Shown piece after piece: positions 34,526 through 42,635 of a DNA stretch of 64,000 nt. A program made the position numbers and the translations under genes. Below the pieces are notes generated by a model. The model did no database searches. It saw only the letters and a list, made by a program, of their open reading frames with translations, and was not told where the DNA came from. The stretch's first letter is position 1, and each line of letters begins with the position of its first letter. The DNA is from Suilimivivens aceti. GTDB lineage: Bacteria; Bacillota; Clostridia; Lachnospirales; Lachnospiraceae. The stretch covers positions 1-64,000 of the forward strand of contig NZ_JAOQKJ010000011.1 in assembly GCF_025567405.1 (NCBI RefSeq), read 5' to 3'.

Positions 34526-35443
34526 TCAGCAATACTTTGAAATTGCCTCATCAATCATTTTTACACATCTTTCGACATGAACCATATCCTCTTCAAAAAG
34601 TCCTGACAACGGCTTTCGAACTCCACCCAATTCGATTCCTTCTCTTCTTTTTATGATTTCCTTGATAGCCGCATACATATTGCCCTTGCAGGAACACATC
34701 TCATAAATAATCTTGTCTGCATCGTACTGAATCGGACAGGCTTTCTCATATTCTCCCTTTTTGCACAGCTCAAAAATCTTCAGATACAGTTCCGGCATCA
34801 CGCCGTAGGTGCCGCCGATGGCTCCGTCTGCTCCGATAGCCAGGCCGCCGACAAGCTGCTCGTCCGGTCCATTAAATACTGCAAAATCATTTCCGCCGTA
34901 CATCTTAAACATCTGGATATCCTGAATCGGCATAGAACTGTTCTTTACACCCGCCACTCTGGGATTTTTCAGCATTTCATGAAACAGCGGCATCGTAAGC
35001 GCCGTTCCTGCCAACTGTGGAATATTATAAATAATAAAATCCGTATCAGGCGCCGCTGATGAGATATCGTTCCAATACTGTGCAATAGAATGCTCTGGAA
35101 GATGGAAGTAGATAGGCGGAATCGACGCTACCGCATCGACGCCATGCTTCTGTGCATGAGCTGCCAGTTCACAGCTGTCTTCCGTATTATTGCACGCAAC
35201 ATGTGCAATCACGGTCATTTTACCCTTGGCAACCTCCATTAAGGCTTCCAACTGTTTTTTTCTTTCCTCCACTCTCTGATAAATACATTCTCCGGAAGAA
35301 CCTCCTACATAAACACCCTTCACACCCTTTTTAACCAGATACTCTGCCCAGGCCTGTGTATGATCTACGCTGACGGTACCGTCCTCTGCATAACATGCGT
35401 AAAATGCCGGAATAATTCCCTGATACTTGCTGATGTCTCTCAT
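34526..35443 (-). CDS. nanA: N-acetylneuraminate lyase
   Basis: A 305-residue class I aldolase splitting N-acetylneuraminate into ManNAc and pyruvate. The alignment with E. coli NanA is clear: YVGGSSGE (pyruvate carboxylate site), HVACNNTEDS, the catalytic tyrosine in YNIPQLAG, Schiff-base Lys167 in GVKNSS, and FNGPDEQL followed by GADGAIGGTYG. Length is normal. AAGGAG lies 9 nt before the ATG. It lies between a second DHDPS-family gene and the importer. Confidence 0.93.
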   Translation of the reverse strand: MRDISKYQGIIPAFYACYAEDGTVSVDHTQAWAEYLVKKGVKGVYVGGSSGECIYQRVEERKKQLEALMEVAKGKMTVIAHVACNNTEDSCELAAHAQKHGVDAVASIPPIYFHLPEHSIAQYWNDISSAAPDTDFIIYNIPQLAGTALTMPLFHEMLKNPRVAGVKNSSMPIQDIQMFKMYGGNDFAVFNGPDEQLVGGLAIGADGAIGGTYGVMPELYLKIFELCKKGEYEKACPIQYDADKIIYEMCSCKGNMYAAIKEIIKRREGIELGGVRKPLSGLFEEDMVHVERCVKMIDEAISKYC

Positions 35444-35478
35444 TGTGTTTTTCTCCTTCTTTTATCACATATTCTTAA

Positions 35479-36396
35479 TTATTCAAACCAACTCGGAAGC
35501 TGTTCTTTCATCTTACGGAAATAATGATCTACCTGCTCATCGGAAAAAGTCTGATACGGCGGATAGAGCCGCATCGGAAATTCTGGAATCGAAGCTTTTG
35601 CATATAACTTATCATAAGCTGCATTGATTACAGGCGTATTGCAGGTCTCAAAGAGAATTTCCTGAGAAACAGCCACTTCCTTTTCCAGCGCAACAAGAGT
35701 ATCGATATCCTTTTCGACACCGGCCTGATACAGCTTCCATGCCGTCGGAAGATGCGAAGAAATACTGGAAAACAACATACTGCATTCTCCGAAAAGGCAA
35801 CCATATCCATAGCCATATTCGCTTAATACAAACTGAATGGGTGTCTCTGCCCTGACCACATTGATAACATCTTCCAACGAATCGTTCATAAATTTCACAG
35901 CTGCAAGATTCGGGATCTCCTTTGCAAGTCGAATATAATCCTTTGCACGAAGCAGTTTTTTCGAACGTCCTCCGTTGTTATAATGCATAAATTTACAATC
36001 GGGAAATGGATCGCACACCTGATGGAAGAAAATATCCACTTCCTTATCGGTCAGCGCTCCCCAGGAGGGAAATGAAATCTGGAAATCTCTGGCTCCAAGA
36101 TCGTATGCGATCTCCAAACGTCTGAGAATCTGTGTTGCCGAAAGACAAATCACTCCCACAATGGGCGTTGTATCTGTTCCGGATAATTCGTCGATGAATG
36201 TTTTGGTTATCTCAGTAAACTCTTCGTCATTTACAGCATAACCTTCTCCGGCTGTCCCAAAAATGTACACATACTTCAAACCGCCTTCTGCCAGATTTCT
36301 GACACCCTTACGAAATAACGCTTCATCAAACGAAAAATCCTCTTTCCAGGGAATCAAAGCCGCTCCTAATCCCATTCTTGAATATCTCTTTTTCAT
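35479..36396 (-). CDS. second DHDPS/NanA-family aldolase of unknown substrate
   Basis: A 305-residue class I aldolase relative. Schiff-base Lys168 is present (AAVKFMND) and IFGTAGEGYAV replaces the usual GGSTGE, while the catalytic tyrosine region reads MHYNNGGRSKK instead of YNIP. The divergence in the substrate pocket suggests a different 2-keto acid, or a sialic acid variant, in place of Neu5Ac. It lies between the MalY-like gene and nanA in the same operon. Confidence 0.82.
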   Translation of the reverse strand: MKKRYSRMGLGAALIPWKEDFSFDEALFRKGVRNLAEGGLKYVYIFGTAGEGYAVNDEEFTEITKTFIDELSGTDTTPIVGVICLSATQILRRLEIAYDLGARDFQISFPSWGALTDKEVDIFFHQVCDPFPDCKFMHYNNGGRSKKLLRAKDYIRLAKEIPNLAAVKFMNDSLEDVINVVRAETPIQFVLSEYGYGYGCLFGECSMLFSSISSHLPTAWKLYQAGVEKDIDTLVALEKEVAVSQEILFETCNTPVINAAYDKLYAKASIPEFPMRLYPPYQTFSDEQVDHYFRKMKEQLPSWFE

Positions 36397-36435
36397 CTTT
36401 CTTCTCCTCTCTCGTAACTTTCTCTTATAAACGGC

Positions 36436-37605
36436 TTACGAAAACGTCTTTCTAAGCCGCAGCATCGCTTCTTCTAAACGAAAACGGGGGCAGGCACATA
36501 CCATACGAACAAAGGATTCTCCTCCTTCTATAAATTCATCACCCCGTGTCACCGCAATATGAGCCTCATTGACAATTTTATCAATGATTTCATCCTGGCT
36601 AAGCCCCGTTTCCCGAAAATCCAACCATAAAAAGTAGGTGGCTTCCGGAACATAGGCATGAATGGCCGGTATATATTTCTTAATATAATCTACCGCATAT
36701 TCTGCATTGGACAGAAGATAACTTTGTAACGCGTCTACCCACTCTCCTCCATTTTCATAACCGCCGATCATAGCTTCGATACCCAGGGTATTTTTTACCT
36801 TCAGGCCAGAAGCTAAAAGCTTCTTCTGAAAACGTTGGCGAAGCTCTTTGTTTTTCATGATCGCATAGGCCGTACATAAGCCTGCAATATTAAACGTCTT
36901 AGTCGGGGAATATAAGGCAATTCCGATCTCTCTCGCTTTCTCATTTCCGGTTCCAAATAGTGGTGTAAAAGAATGCGTCAATGTCATATCTGCATGAATT
37001 TCATCGGACAACAGATATACTTGATAACGAAAACACAAATCAATTAATTGTGAAAGTTCTTCCCTGCTCCAGATACGTCCTGTAGGATTATGGGGAGAAC
37101 ATAAGATAAACATGGTGACCCGTTCCTCAGACATCTGTTTTTCCATAAGTTCAAAATCCATGTACCAGAAATCCCCACTTCTTTTCAAAGGAGAGGGCAC
37201 CAGCGTTCTTTCATTATGATTTACTGCATTTTCAAAGGCGTGATAGCCCGGAGCAGAAATCAAAATGCTGTCGCCTTTTTCTGTAAATGCCTGAATGGCC
37301 ATAGAAACGCCGCCCAACACGCTGGCAACCGGCACAATCTCTTCAAAGGATAACTCCTGATGAAGTCTTGTCTTGTGCCATTGAATAATACTCTTCTGAT
37401 AACGCTCTGGCATCTTCATATATCCAAAAATCGGATGTTCCATACGTTTTTGGATGGCATCCATAATAGCTTTAGGGCAGGCAAAATCCATATCCGCCGT
37501 CCACATGGGCAACATATCGTCTGCTTCGACAGAATAAGGAATATCATCCCATTTACTGCTGTCTGTATTCCGACGATCAATATCTGCATCAAACGAATAC
37601 ATCAT
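36436..37605 (-). CDS. MalY/PatB-family PLP-dependent enzyme
   Basis: A 389-residue fold-type I PLP enzyme, matching the MalY/PatB group of cystathionine beta-lyase-like aminotransferase relatives. PMWTADMDFACP at the start, SPHNPTGRIWS, SDEIHADM and the PLP lysine Lys236 in SPTKTFNIAG are family marks. AAGGAGGTGAG lies just before the ATG. It is the first gene of the nan operon. MalY-type enzymes are not part of known sialic acid pathways; a regulatory role, as MalY has in E. coli, or beta-elimination on an amino sugar is possible. Confidence 0.85.
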   Translation of the reverse strand: MMYSFDADIDRRNTDSSKWDDIPYSVEADDMLPMWTADMDFACPKAIMDAIQKRMEHPIFGYMKMPERYQKSIIQWHKTRLHQELSFEEIVPVASVLGGVSMAIQAFTEKGDSILISAPGYHAFENAVNHNERTLVPSPLKRSGDFWYMDFELMEKQMSEERVTMFILCSPHNPTGRIWSREELSQLIDLCFRYQVYLLSDEIHADMTLTHSFTPLFGTGNEKAREIGIALYSPTKTFNIAGLCTAYAIMKNKELRQRFQKKLLASGLKVKNTLGIEAMIGGYENGGEWVDALQSYLLSNAEYAVDYIKKYIPAIHAYVPEATYFLWLDFRETGLSQDEIIDKIVNEAHIAVTRGDEFIEGGESFVRMVCACPRFRLEEAMLRLRKTFS

Positions 37606-37625
37606 TTCTCACCTCCTTTTTTCTT

Positions 37626-37653
37626 ATCATAACATAAACATTTTTATTTTCAA
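37626..37653 (-). promoter_or_regulatory. promoter of the leftward nan operon
   Basis: Minus-strand TTGAAA (37648-37653), 16 bases, TATGAT (37626-37631), about 20 bases before the MalY-like start. An imperfect TGAAAG...TTTTTA site at 37670-37683 could be an RpiR half-operator. Confidence 0.6.
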
Positions 37654-37787
37654 CATGTCTTCACATAATTAAAAATACTTTCATCATTTTGTTGTATTTA
37701 CACAATTATTTTTCATTATTCAAAAATATTATGTGTATTATAAACAATCTTTTGAATATTCTTTCTCAAGAGAACCGATTTACGGTT

Positions 37788-38270
37788 CTAAAACACATCT
37801 GCATACCAATCCCCAAAATGAACCTCCCGCTCATTCTGCTTATAGGCAATAGAGGGCTGATCCTCTTCTTTCGCTACCTCCACAGCCTCTGTAAAGCGGC
37901 AGGCACAGCGAATGAAACGAAGATCGTTGGCTTCTACCCAGGCGATAATATCTTCTTCACGAATCAGATACAAAGAACGGATCAGTTCCATCCCCGGAAA
38001 ATTAGTGCTGTGAAGTTTGGACATCATAGTCTGAATCTGCCCCATACAGCATTCCCGTGAGAATGTTTTCGATTACATCATCAAAATGATGACCAAAAGC
38101 GATCTTATTGCAGCCCAGTTTTTCCGCCTCGCTGTAGAGACAGCCCCCCGCATACGTGCGCAAAGATAACAGGGCGAAAAAGTTCCTGAAACAGCTTTGC
38201 CATCACCATAGAATCTTTCCCGCTGGAGCTGCACACAGCAACCCGGTCTCCATCCTGAATCATCTGGTAC
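37788..38270 (-). pseudogene. broken ttcA-like tRNA thiolation ATPase
   Basis: Fragments of a PP-loop ATPase related to TtcA. First MIQDGDRVAVCSSSGKDSMV (PP-loop SGGKDS changed to SSGKDS), then after an internal deletion YSEAEKLGCNKIAFGHHFDD, then after a frameshift near 38040 QTMMSKLHSTNFPGMELIRS. The C-terminus is shorter than in relatives. The N-terminal side is cut where an integrase fragment on the other strand begins. It cannot encode a working enzyme. Confidence 0.85.
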
Positions 38271-38272
38271 TC

Positions 38273-38514
38273 ATACCTTCTGTGTAAGAGCACTCGAGCA
38301 GATGCAGGCAAAAGGATTTGACCTGTATACATTCCTGCCATTACTTTCGGTATATCTCGGGCATAAGCACATAACCGAGACAGAATACTATCTGAGGATG
38401 CTTGATGAACATTTTGACTCCATCCTTGACAAGTCGTCATCCTACACCCCGGAGTTATTCCCAAAATACAGCCCTGTTCAATCCTCATTTGCAAAAATTA
38501 ATTTACAGAGATAG
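38273..38514 (+). pseudogene. 3' fragment of a tyrosine recombinase (integrase)
   Basis: The open frame HTFCVRALEQMQAKGFDLYT, then YLGHKHITETEYYLRMLDEH, is the C-terminal catalytic end of a phage/ICE-type tyrosine recombinase: the HxxR region remnant, the LGH box and the nucleophilic tyrosine. The first 200-300 residues are missing; it begins exactly at the break of the ttcA-like gene. It is a scar of a lost element. Confidence 0.82.
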
Positions 38515-38660
38515 TTTATTCTAATTCTTTAATTTTTTCTTTGAATATAGGAATTTGCTATGTACAAAAATGTATTTTGTATGCTATTATCGTATTGTAC
38601 TGATTTGTATTTTTCCATACTTATTATATAAATAATATATTCACGATTATGGAGAAAATT

Positions 38661-39443
38661 ATGAAATACAGATATTGCCGCTGGATCGCCCTGTTCACGG
38701 GTGCTTCCGCTGGACTTTGTCCTGAATTTATGAATGCCATCTATGCTGATTCCAGATACGGCCTGATCAGAGAGGTCTGGCTTATTGATAAAGACCTGAA
38801 GGCTATGCAGTCCATTGCGGACCGCTTTCCGGGGAAAAAGGTCAGAATGATCCTTCTGGATCTGTCTGATCTGCAGCAGATCAAAAGCTTTTCCCTTCTT
38901 TTAAAGACTTATGATCCCTATATCAGACTCATGATCAACAATATTTCCCAGGAGTCTATTGGTAACTTCACTGATTACAGTGCACAGGATATAGAGGCTC
39001 TTATAAATATTAATGCCACAGCCCCCGTTCTTCTTTTGAAGCTCTGTCAGCCTCATATCATGATCGGGTCTGTGGTCATCATGTTCTCCTCTGCCGGCAG
39101 CATTGTGCCACTGGATGACAACGGTCTCTTTGGCTCTGCCAAGCAGTTCTGTTATTATTTCTCGCTTTCCATTTTTCACGAGCTGATGTGGGATGGCATC
39201 CGGATCATGGCTGCCTGTCCGGGACATATGGACGATATGAAGCTCCGTAATAAAGAAAGGCGCAGCTATCGTATGAATCCCCTTCCCGTCACGAACAACC
39301 AGCGGCTGGCTGCCAACATCCTGAAGCATGCAGAAAACGGAAAAGCCTCCTATACTCCTGGGCTTTTTTACAAAATTTATCGTTTTATAGTACGTTTTGG
39401 CTCCCATGAGAAGCTGATGGAAAATTCCTACCGTTTCTATTGA
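38661..39443 (+). CDS. short-chain dehydrogenase/reductase-like protein
   Basis: A 260-residue Rossmann-fold protein of the SDR family. The dinucleotide-binding TGASAGLC is near residue 15 (usual TGASxGIG with the last Gly replaced), and MINNISQE stands for NNAG. In the active site the usual YxxSK motif reads FGSAK, so the catalytic tyrosine is phenylalanine. It may bind a nucleotide without normal reductase chemistry. GGAG lies 6 nt before the ATG at 38661, preferred over an ATG at 38649. The gene ends in a terminator. Confidence 0.75.
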   Translation: MKYRYCRWIALFTGASAGLCPEFMNAIYADSRYGLIREVWLIDKDLKAMQSIADRFPGKKVRMILLDLSDLQQIKSFSLLLKTYDPYIRLMINNISQESIGNFTDYSAQDIEALININATAPVLLLKLCQPHIMIGSVVIMFSSAGSIVPLDDNGLFGSAKQFCYYFSLSIFHELMWDGIRIMAACPGHMDDMKLRNKERRSYRMNPLPVTNNQRLAANILKHAENGKASYTPGLFYKIYRFIVRFGSHEKLMENSYRFY

Positions 39444-39446
39444 CTT

Positions 39447-39480
39447 CCACCGGCAGGTCACTGCCGGTGGATTTTTATTT
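39447..39480. terminator. shared terminator of the SDR and feo/fur transcripts
   Basis: Arms CCACCGGCAG and CTGCCGGTGG with a 4-base loop, followed on the plus strand by A-T5. The fur-like gene on the minus strand ends inside the stem (stop at 39458-39460). Confidence 0.85.
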
Positions 39481-39790
39481 TGTCGCAATCCGAAAAGCTG
39501 CAGATCCTGTACATATTCTTACGGCTGATCGCCCCAAGCTCTTCCAGGGTATTGATCATTCGATATACAGTAGCAGTTCCGATCTTCGGATCCAGACTGG
39601 AGGCTTTGAAATAGATCTCCTTACAGCAGGAGCATTCTGATCCAAGGATCACATCAAGAAGTATCATTCTCTGTTTGGTGATCCGACATCCTCTTTCCTT
39701 CATTTTCCGGACAATCATCTCTTTCTGCTGCACAACGGTATGGTACTGTTCTGCTTCCTGAGACATTTCTTTTGTTACTTCCTGTACCAT
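39458..39790 (-). CDS. Fur-family iron regulator, short form
   Basis: A 110-residue winged-helix regulator. The recognition region GTATVYRMINTLEELGAI is typical of Fur/PerR. After the wing the protein stops at CDKIKIHRQ, so the C-terminal dimerisation and His-rich metal site of normal Fur (about 140-150 residues) are missing; the last codons are in the terminator stem. It is the last gene of the feo operon, 14 bases after feoB, and probably helps to repress it. Whether it is a natural short form or a 3' truncation is open. Confidence 0.75.
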   Translation of the reverse strand: MVQEVTKEMSQEAEQYHTVVQQKEMIVRKMKERGCRITKQRMILLDVILGSECSCCKEIYFKASSLDPKIGTATVYRMINTLEELGAISRKNMYRICSFSDCDKIKIHRQ

Positions 39791-39804
39791 ACAACCTCCT
39801 TTTC

Positions 39805-41976
39805 TTATGCCTGGTTTTTCAGAATCTTTTCACCATTAAAGGATAAGGAATTGCTTTCCTTATAAGGACGGAACAACAGATAAAGGATCGCTGCTATAAA
39901 CACAAAGGCTACAACTGTTCCCAGTCCGAAAGCACCTGTTGTGATCAGTGTACCGATCTGATAGATGCAAAGTGCTACTACATAAGCAAGTCCGCACTGA
40001 TATCCGATTGCAAACCAGAACCATTTGACATTGTTCATCTCACGCTTGATCGCACCCATGGCTGCGAAGCAGGGAGCACACAGAAGGTTAAATACCAGGA
40101 ATCCATACGCTGCAACAGGAGTCATAACCTGTGCCAGGCTTCCCCAGATTTCTGAGCCATCTTCTGCAACCTCAGCAAAGCCAAAGAGCAGACCGAAGGT
40201 TGCTACGACATTTTCCTTTGCGATCAGTCCGCTGACAGCTGCCACTGCCATCTTCCAGCCTTCACCAGCCTGGGTCCAGCCAAGGGGAGCAAAGATCCAT
40301 GCGATCGCAGAACCGATCTTAGCGAGGATACTTGCATCAAGCTGCTCAGCCTCCAGCATGCCAAAGCTTCCATCAACCCATCCAAAGCTCATCAGGAACC
40401 AGAGAATAATAGTGGAAAGAAGGATGATCGTACCAGCCTTCTTAATGAAGGACCAGCCTCTCTCCCATACACTTCTTAAAACATTGCCAACGGTAGGCCA
40501 GTGATAGGCAGGCAGCTCCATAACGAAGGGTGCCGGATCACCTGCAAACATTTTTGTCTTCTTTAAAATAATACCGGAACAGATGATCGCAGCCACACCT
40601 ACGAAGTATGCACTCCATGAAACCCAGCCTGCATTATCAAAGAATGCACCTGCGATCAGGGCAATAATGGGAAGCTTGGCACCACAGGGAACAAATGTGG
40701 TTGTCATGATCGTCATCTTACGGTCTCTGTCGTTCTCGATCGTACGGGAGGCCATAACACCGGGAACGCCGCATCCGGAGCCGATCAGCATAGGGATAAA
40801 GCTCTTTCCGGAAAGGCCGAATTTACGGAAGATACGATCCATGATAAATGCAACACGAGCCATGTAACCACAGGATTCCAGGAATGCCAGGAACAGGAAC
40901 AGCACCAGCATCTGAGGTACGAAGCCAAGTACGGCACCAACACCAGAGATCACACCATCTACGATCAGTCCTGTCAGCCAGTCAGCACATCCGATATTCT
41001 CGAACAGTGTCTGCGCACCGGGAATGATCCACTCGCCAAACAGGGTATCATTGGTCCAGTCTGTCAGGAATGCACCAACGGTTGTTACGGAAACATAATA
41101 AACAAGGAACATCACTACAGCAAAGATAGGAAGTGCTGCCCACCTGTTAGTAACGATCTTATCGATCTTATCAGATGTTGTCAGCTTCTCTTTCTTGTTT
41201 GCCTTGGTTACGCACTCACCCATAATAGAGGAAATGTAAACATATCTTTCATTTGTGATAATACTTTCGGTATCATCATCAAATTTATCTTCCAGCTCTT
41301 TGATCTGCGCTGATACATCAGGAGCCTGTTTCATCAGCTCTGAGATCTTGTCATCCTTTTCCAGAAGCTTGATTGCGAAAAATCTCCTCTGCTCCTCTGC
41401 AATATCGGACCCAAGCTTACCTTCTACTGCTGTGATCACATCCTCCACCTCTTTTGCAAAGCTGTGGACATGAGGGGTTTCCTGTTTCTGCTGTGCAAGC
41501 GCTACTGCCTTTTCTGCTGCCTTTTCGATACCGGTTCCCTTCAGGGCAGAGATCGGAACTACCTCGCAGCCAAGCTTCTTTCCAAGCTTATCCATATGTA
41601 CCTTATCACCACTTTTATCAACGATATCCATCATATTGACAGCCATGACAACCGGGATCCCAAGCTCCATGATCTGTGTGGAAAGATACAGGTTTCTTTC
41701 AATATTAGTACCATCTACGATATTGATGATCGCATCTGGTCTTTCAGCGATCAGATAGTTTCTTGCTACAACCTCCTCCAGTGTATAAGGGGACAGGGAA
41801 TAGATACCCGGTAAGTCCATGATGGTAACATCCTTGTGTCCCTTCAGCTTTCCTTCTTTTTTCTCTACTGTTACACCAGGCCAGTTTCCAACGAACTGAT
41901 TGGAACCGGTCAGTGCATTGAACAATGTGGTCTTACCACAGTTCGGATTTCCTGCCAATGCGATTTTAACTGACAT
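39805..41976 (-). CDS. feoB: ferrous iron transporter FeoB
   Basis: A 723-residue inner-membrane Fe2+ importer. The N-terminal G domain has G1 GNPNCGKTT (8-16), G3 DLPGIYSL and G4 VNMMD; a helical linker follows to about residue 270; then the membrane part with two Gate repeats (GSGCGVPGVMASRT and LLCAPCFAAMGAIKRE). The start is set at 41976, with GAGGAG 4 nt upstream, not at the earlier in-frame ATG. It follows two feoA genes and precedes the Fur-like gene. Confidence 0.96.
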   Translation of the reverse strand: MSVKIALAGNPNCGKTTLFNALTGSNQFVGNWPGVTVEKKEGKLKGHKDVTIMDLPGIYSLSPYTLEEVVARNYLIAERPDAIINIVDGTNIERNLYLSTQIMELGIPVVMAVNMMDIVDKSGDKVHMDKLGKKLGCEVVPISALKGTGIEKAAEKAVALAQQKQETPHVHSFAKEVEDVITAVEGKLGSDIAEEQRRFFAIKLLEKDDKISELMKQAPDVSAQIKELEDKFDDDTESIITNERYVYISSIMGECVTKANKKEKLTTSDKIDKIVTNRWAALPIFAVVMFLVYYVSVTTVGAFLTDWTNDTLFGEWIIPGAQTLFENIGCADWLTGLIVDGVISGVGAVLGFVPQMLVLFLFLAFLESCGYMARVAFIMDRIFRKFGLSGKSFIPMLIGSGCGVPGVMASRTIENDRDRKMTIMTTTFVPCGAKLPIIALIAGAFFDNAGWVSWSAYFVGVAAIICSGIILKKTKMFAGDPAPFVMELPAYHWPTVGNVLRSVWERGWSFIKKAGTIILLSTIILWFLMSFGWVDGSFGMLEAEQLDASILAKIGSAIAWIFAPLGWTQAGEGWKMAVAAVSGLIAKENVVATFGLLFGFAEVAEDGSEIWGSLAQVMTPVAAYGFLVFNLLCAPCFAAMGAIKREMNNVKWFWFAIGYQCGLAYVVALCIYQIGTLITTGAFGLGTVVAFVFIAAILYLLFRPYKESNSLSFNGEKILKNQA

Positions 41977-42036
41977 ATCTCTCCTCTTTTCCTGTACCTG
42001 TATGGTACACATTTGATGTTATTCGCTTGATACTTA

Positions 42037-42053
42037 GATTAGTTTTGACTAAC
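42037..42053 (-). promoter_or_regulatory. iron-box-like palindrome between feoA and feoB
   Basis: A dyad TTAGT-TTTG-ACTAA in the 98-base gap before feoB. A related TTAG-N6-CTAA dyad overlaps the main feo promoter (around 42568-42581), so a second site for the same metalloregulator is possible. Confidence 0.4.
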
Positions 42054-42074
42054 ATTTAGCTAAAAAATAAATGC

Positions 42075-42296
42075 CTACTCCACCTGGATCATTTCGGCAT
42101 CTGCTTTACGCAAGGATAATTCATATCCTCTTACGGTAACCTCAACCGGATCACCAAGAGGTGCTACTTTCCTTACATAAATCTCTACACCCTTTGTGAT
42201 TCCCATATCCATGATACGTCTCTTCACAGGGCCTTCTCCTGTCAGCTTTGTCACCTTGACAGTCTGCCCACAGGCAACTTCTTTTAATGTTTTCAT
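42075..42296 (-). CDS. feoA: FeoA-domain protein
   Basis: A 73-residue SH3-like FeoA protein (GQTVKVTKLTGEGPVKRRIM, LGDPVEVTVRGYELSLRK) that supports FeoB in Fe2+ uptake. AAGGAG lies 5 nt before the ATG at 42296. It is the second of two feoA genes. Confidence 0.92.
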   Translation of the reverse strand: MKTLKEVACGQTVKVTKLTGEGPVKRRIMDMGITKGVEIYVRKVAPLGDPVEVTVRGYELSLRKADAEMIQVE

Positions 42297-42309
42297 AGCA
42301 GCTCCTTTT

Positions 42310-42522
42310 CTAAACCATAATTTTATTTGCCATATCCTTGCCGATCGCAACACGTGAATCCTTTATATTCACGATCATGTTTCCATCCGTCTCGGATATC
42401 ACAGTTACTGTTCCACCGACTACAAAACCAAGATTCTCCAGAAAACGTCTTGTTTCCTCCTTGCCGCCAACCTTTTTGATCACATTCGGTTTCCCGGCTT
42501 CCATCATTGATAAAGGCATCAT
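42310..42522 (-). CDS. feoA: FeoA-domain protein
   Basis: A 70-residue FeoA protein (ETRRFLENLGFVVGGTVTVI, IVNIKDSRVAIGKDMANKIM). AAAGGAGG lies 5 nt before the start. It is the first gene of the feo operon, 13 bases ahead of the second feoA; paired small FeoA proteins are common in clostridia. Confidence 0.92.
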   Translation of the reverse strand: MMPLSMMEAGKPNVIKKVGGKEETRRFLENLGFVVGGTVTVISETDGNMIVNIKDSRVAIGKDMANKIMV

Positions 42523-42536
42523 ACCATCCTCCTTTG

Positions 42537-42598
42537 TTAATGAGAATCATTATCCCGTCTTCGGTAGTTAGTATATGCTAATCGTCATTAGATGTCAA
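42537..42598 (-). promoter_or_regulatory. feo promoter with Fur box
   Basis: Minus-strand TTGACA (42593-42598), 17 bases, TATACT (42570-42575). Downstream at 42537-42555 lies GATAATGATTCTCATTA, a near-perfect Fur box, in the leader just before the first feoA. Iron-bound Fur should block transcription. Confidence 0.8.
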
Positions 42599-42635
42599 TA
42601 ACTTTTTTGTAAAAATATGCACAGGAAAATGCCTA

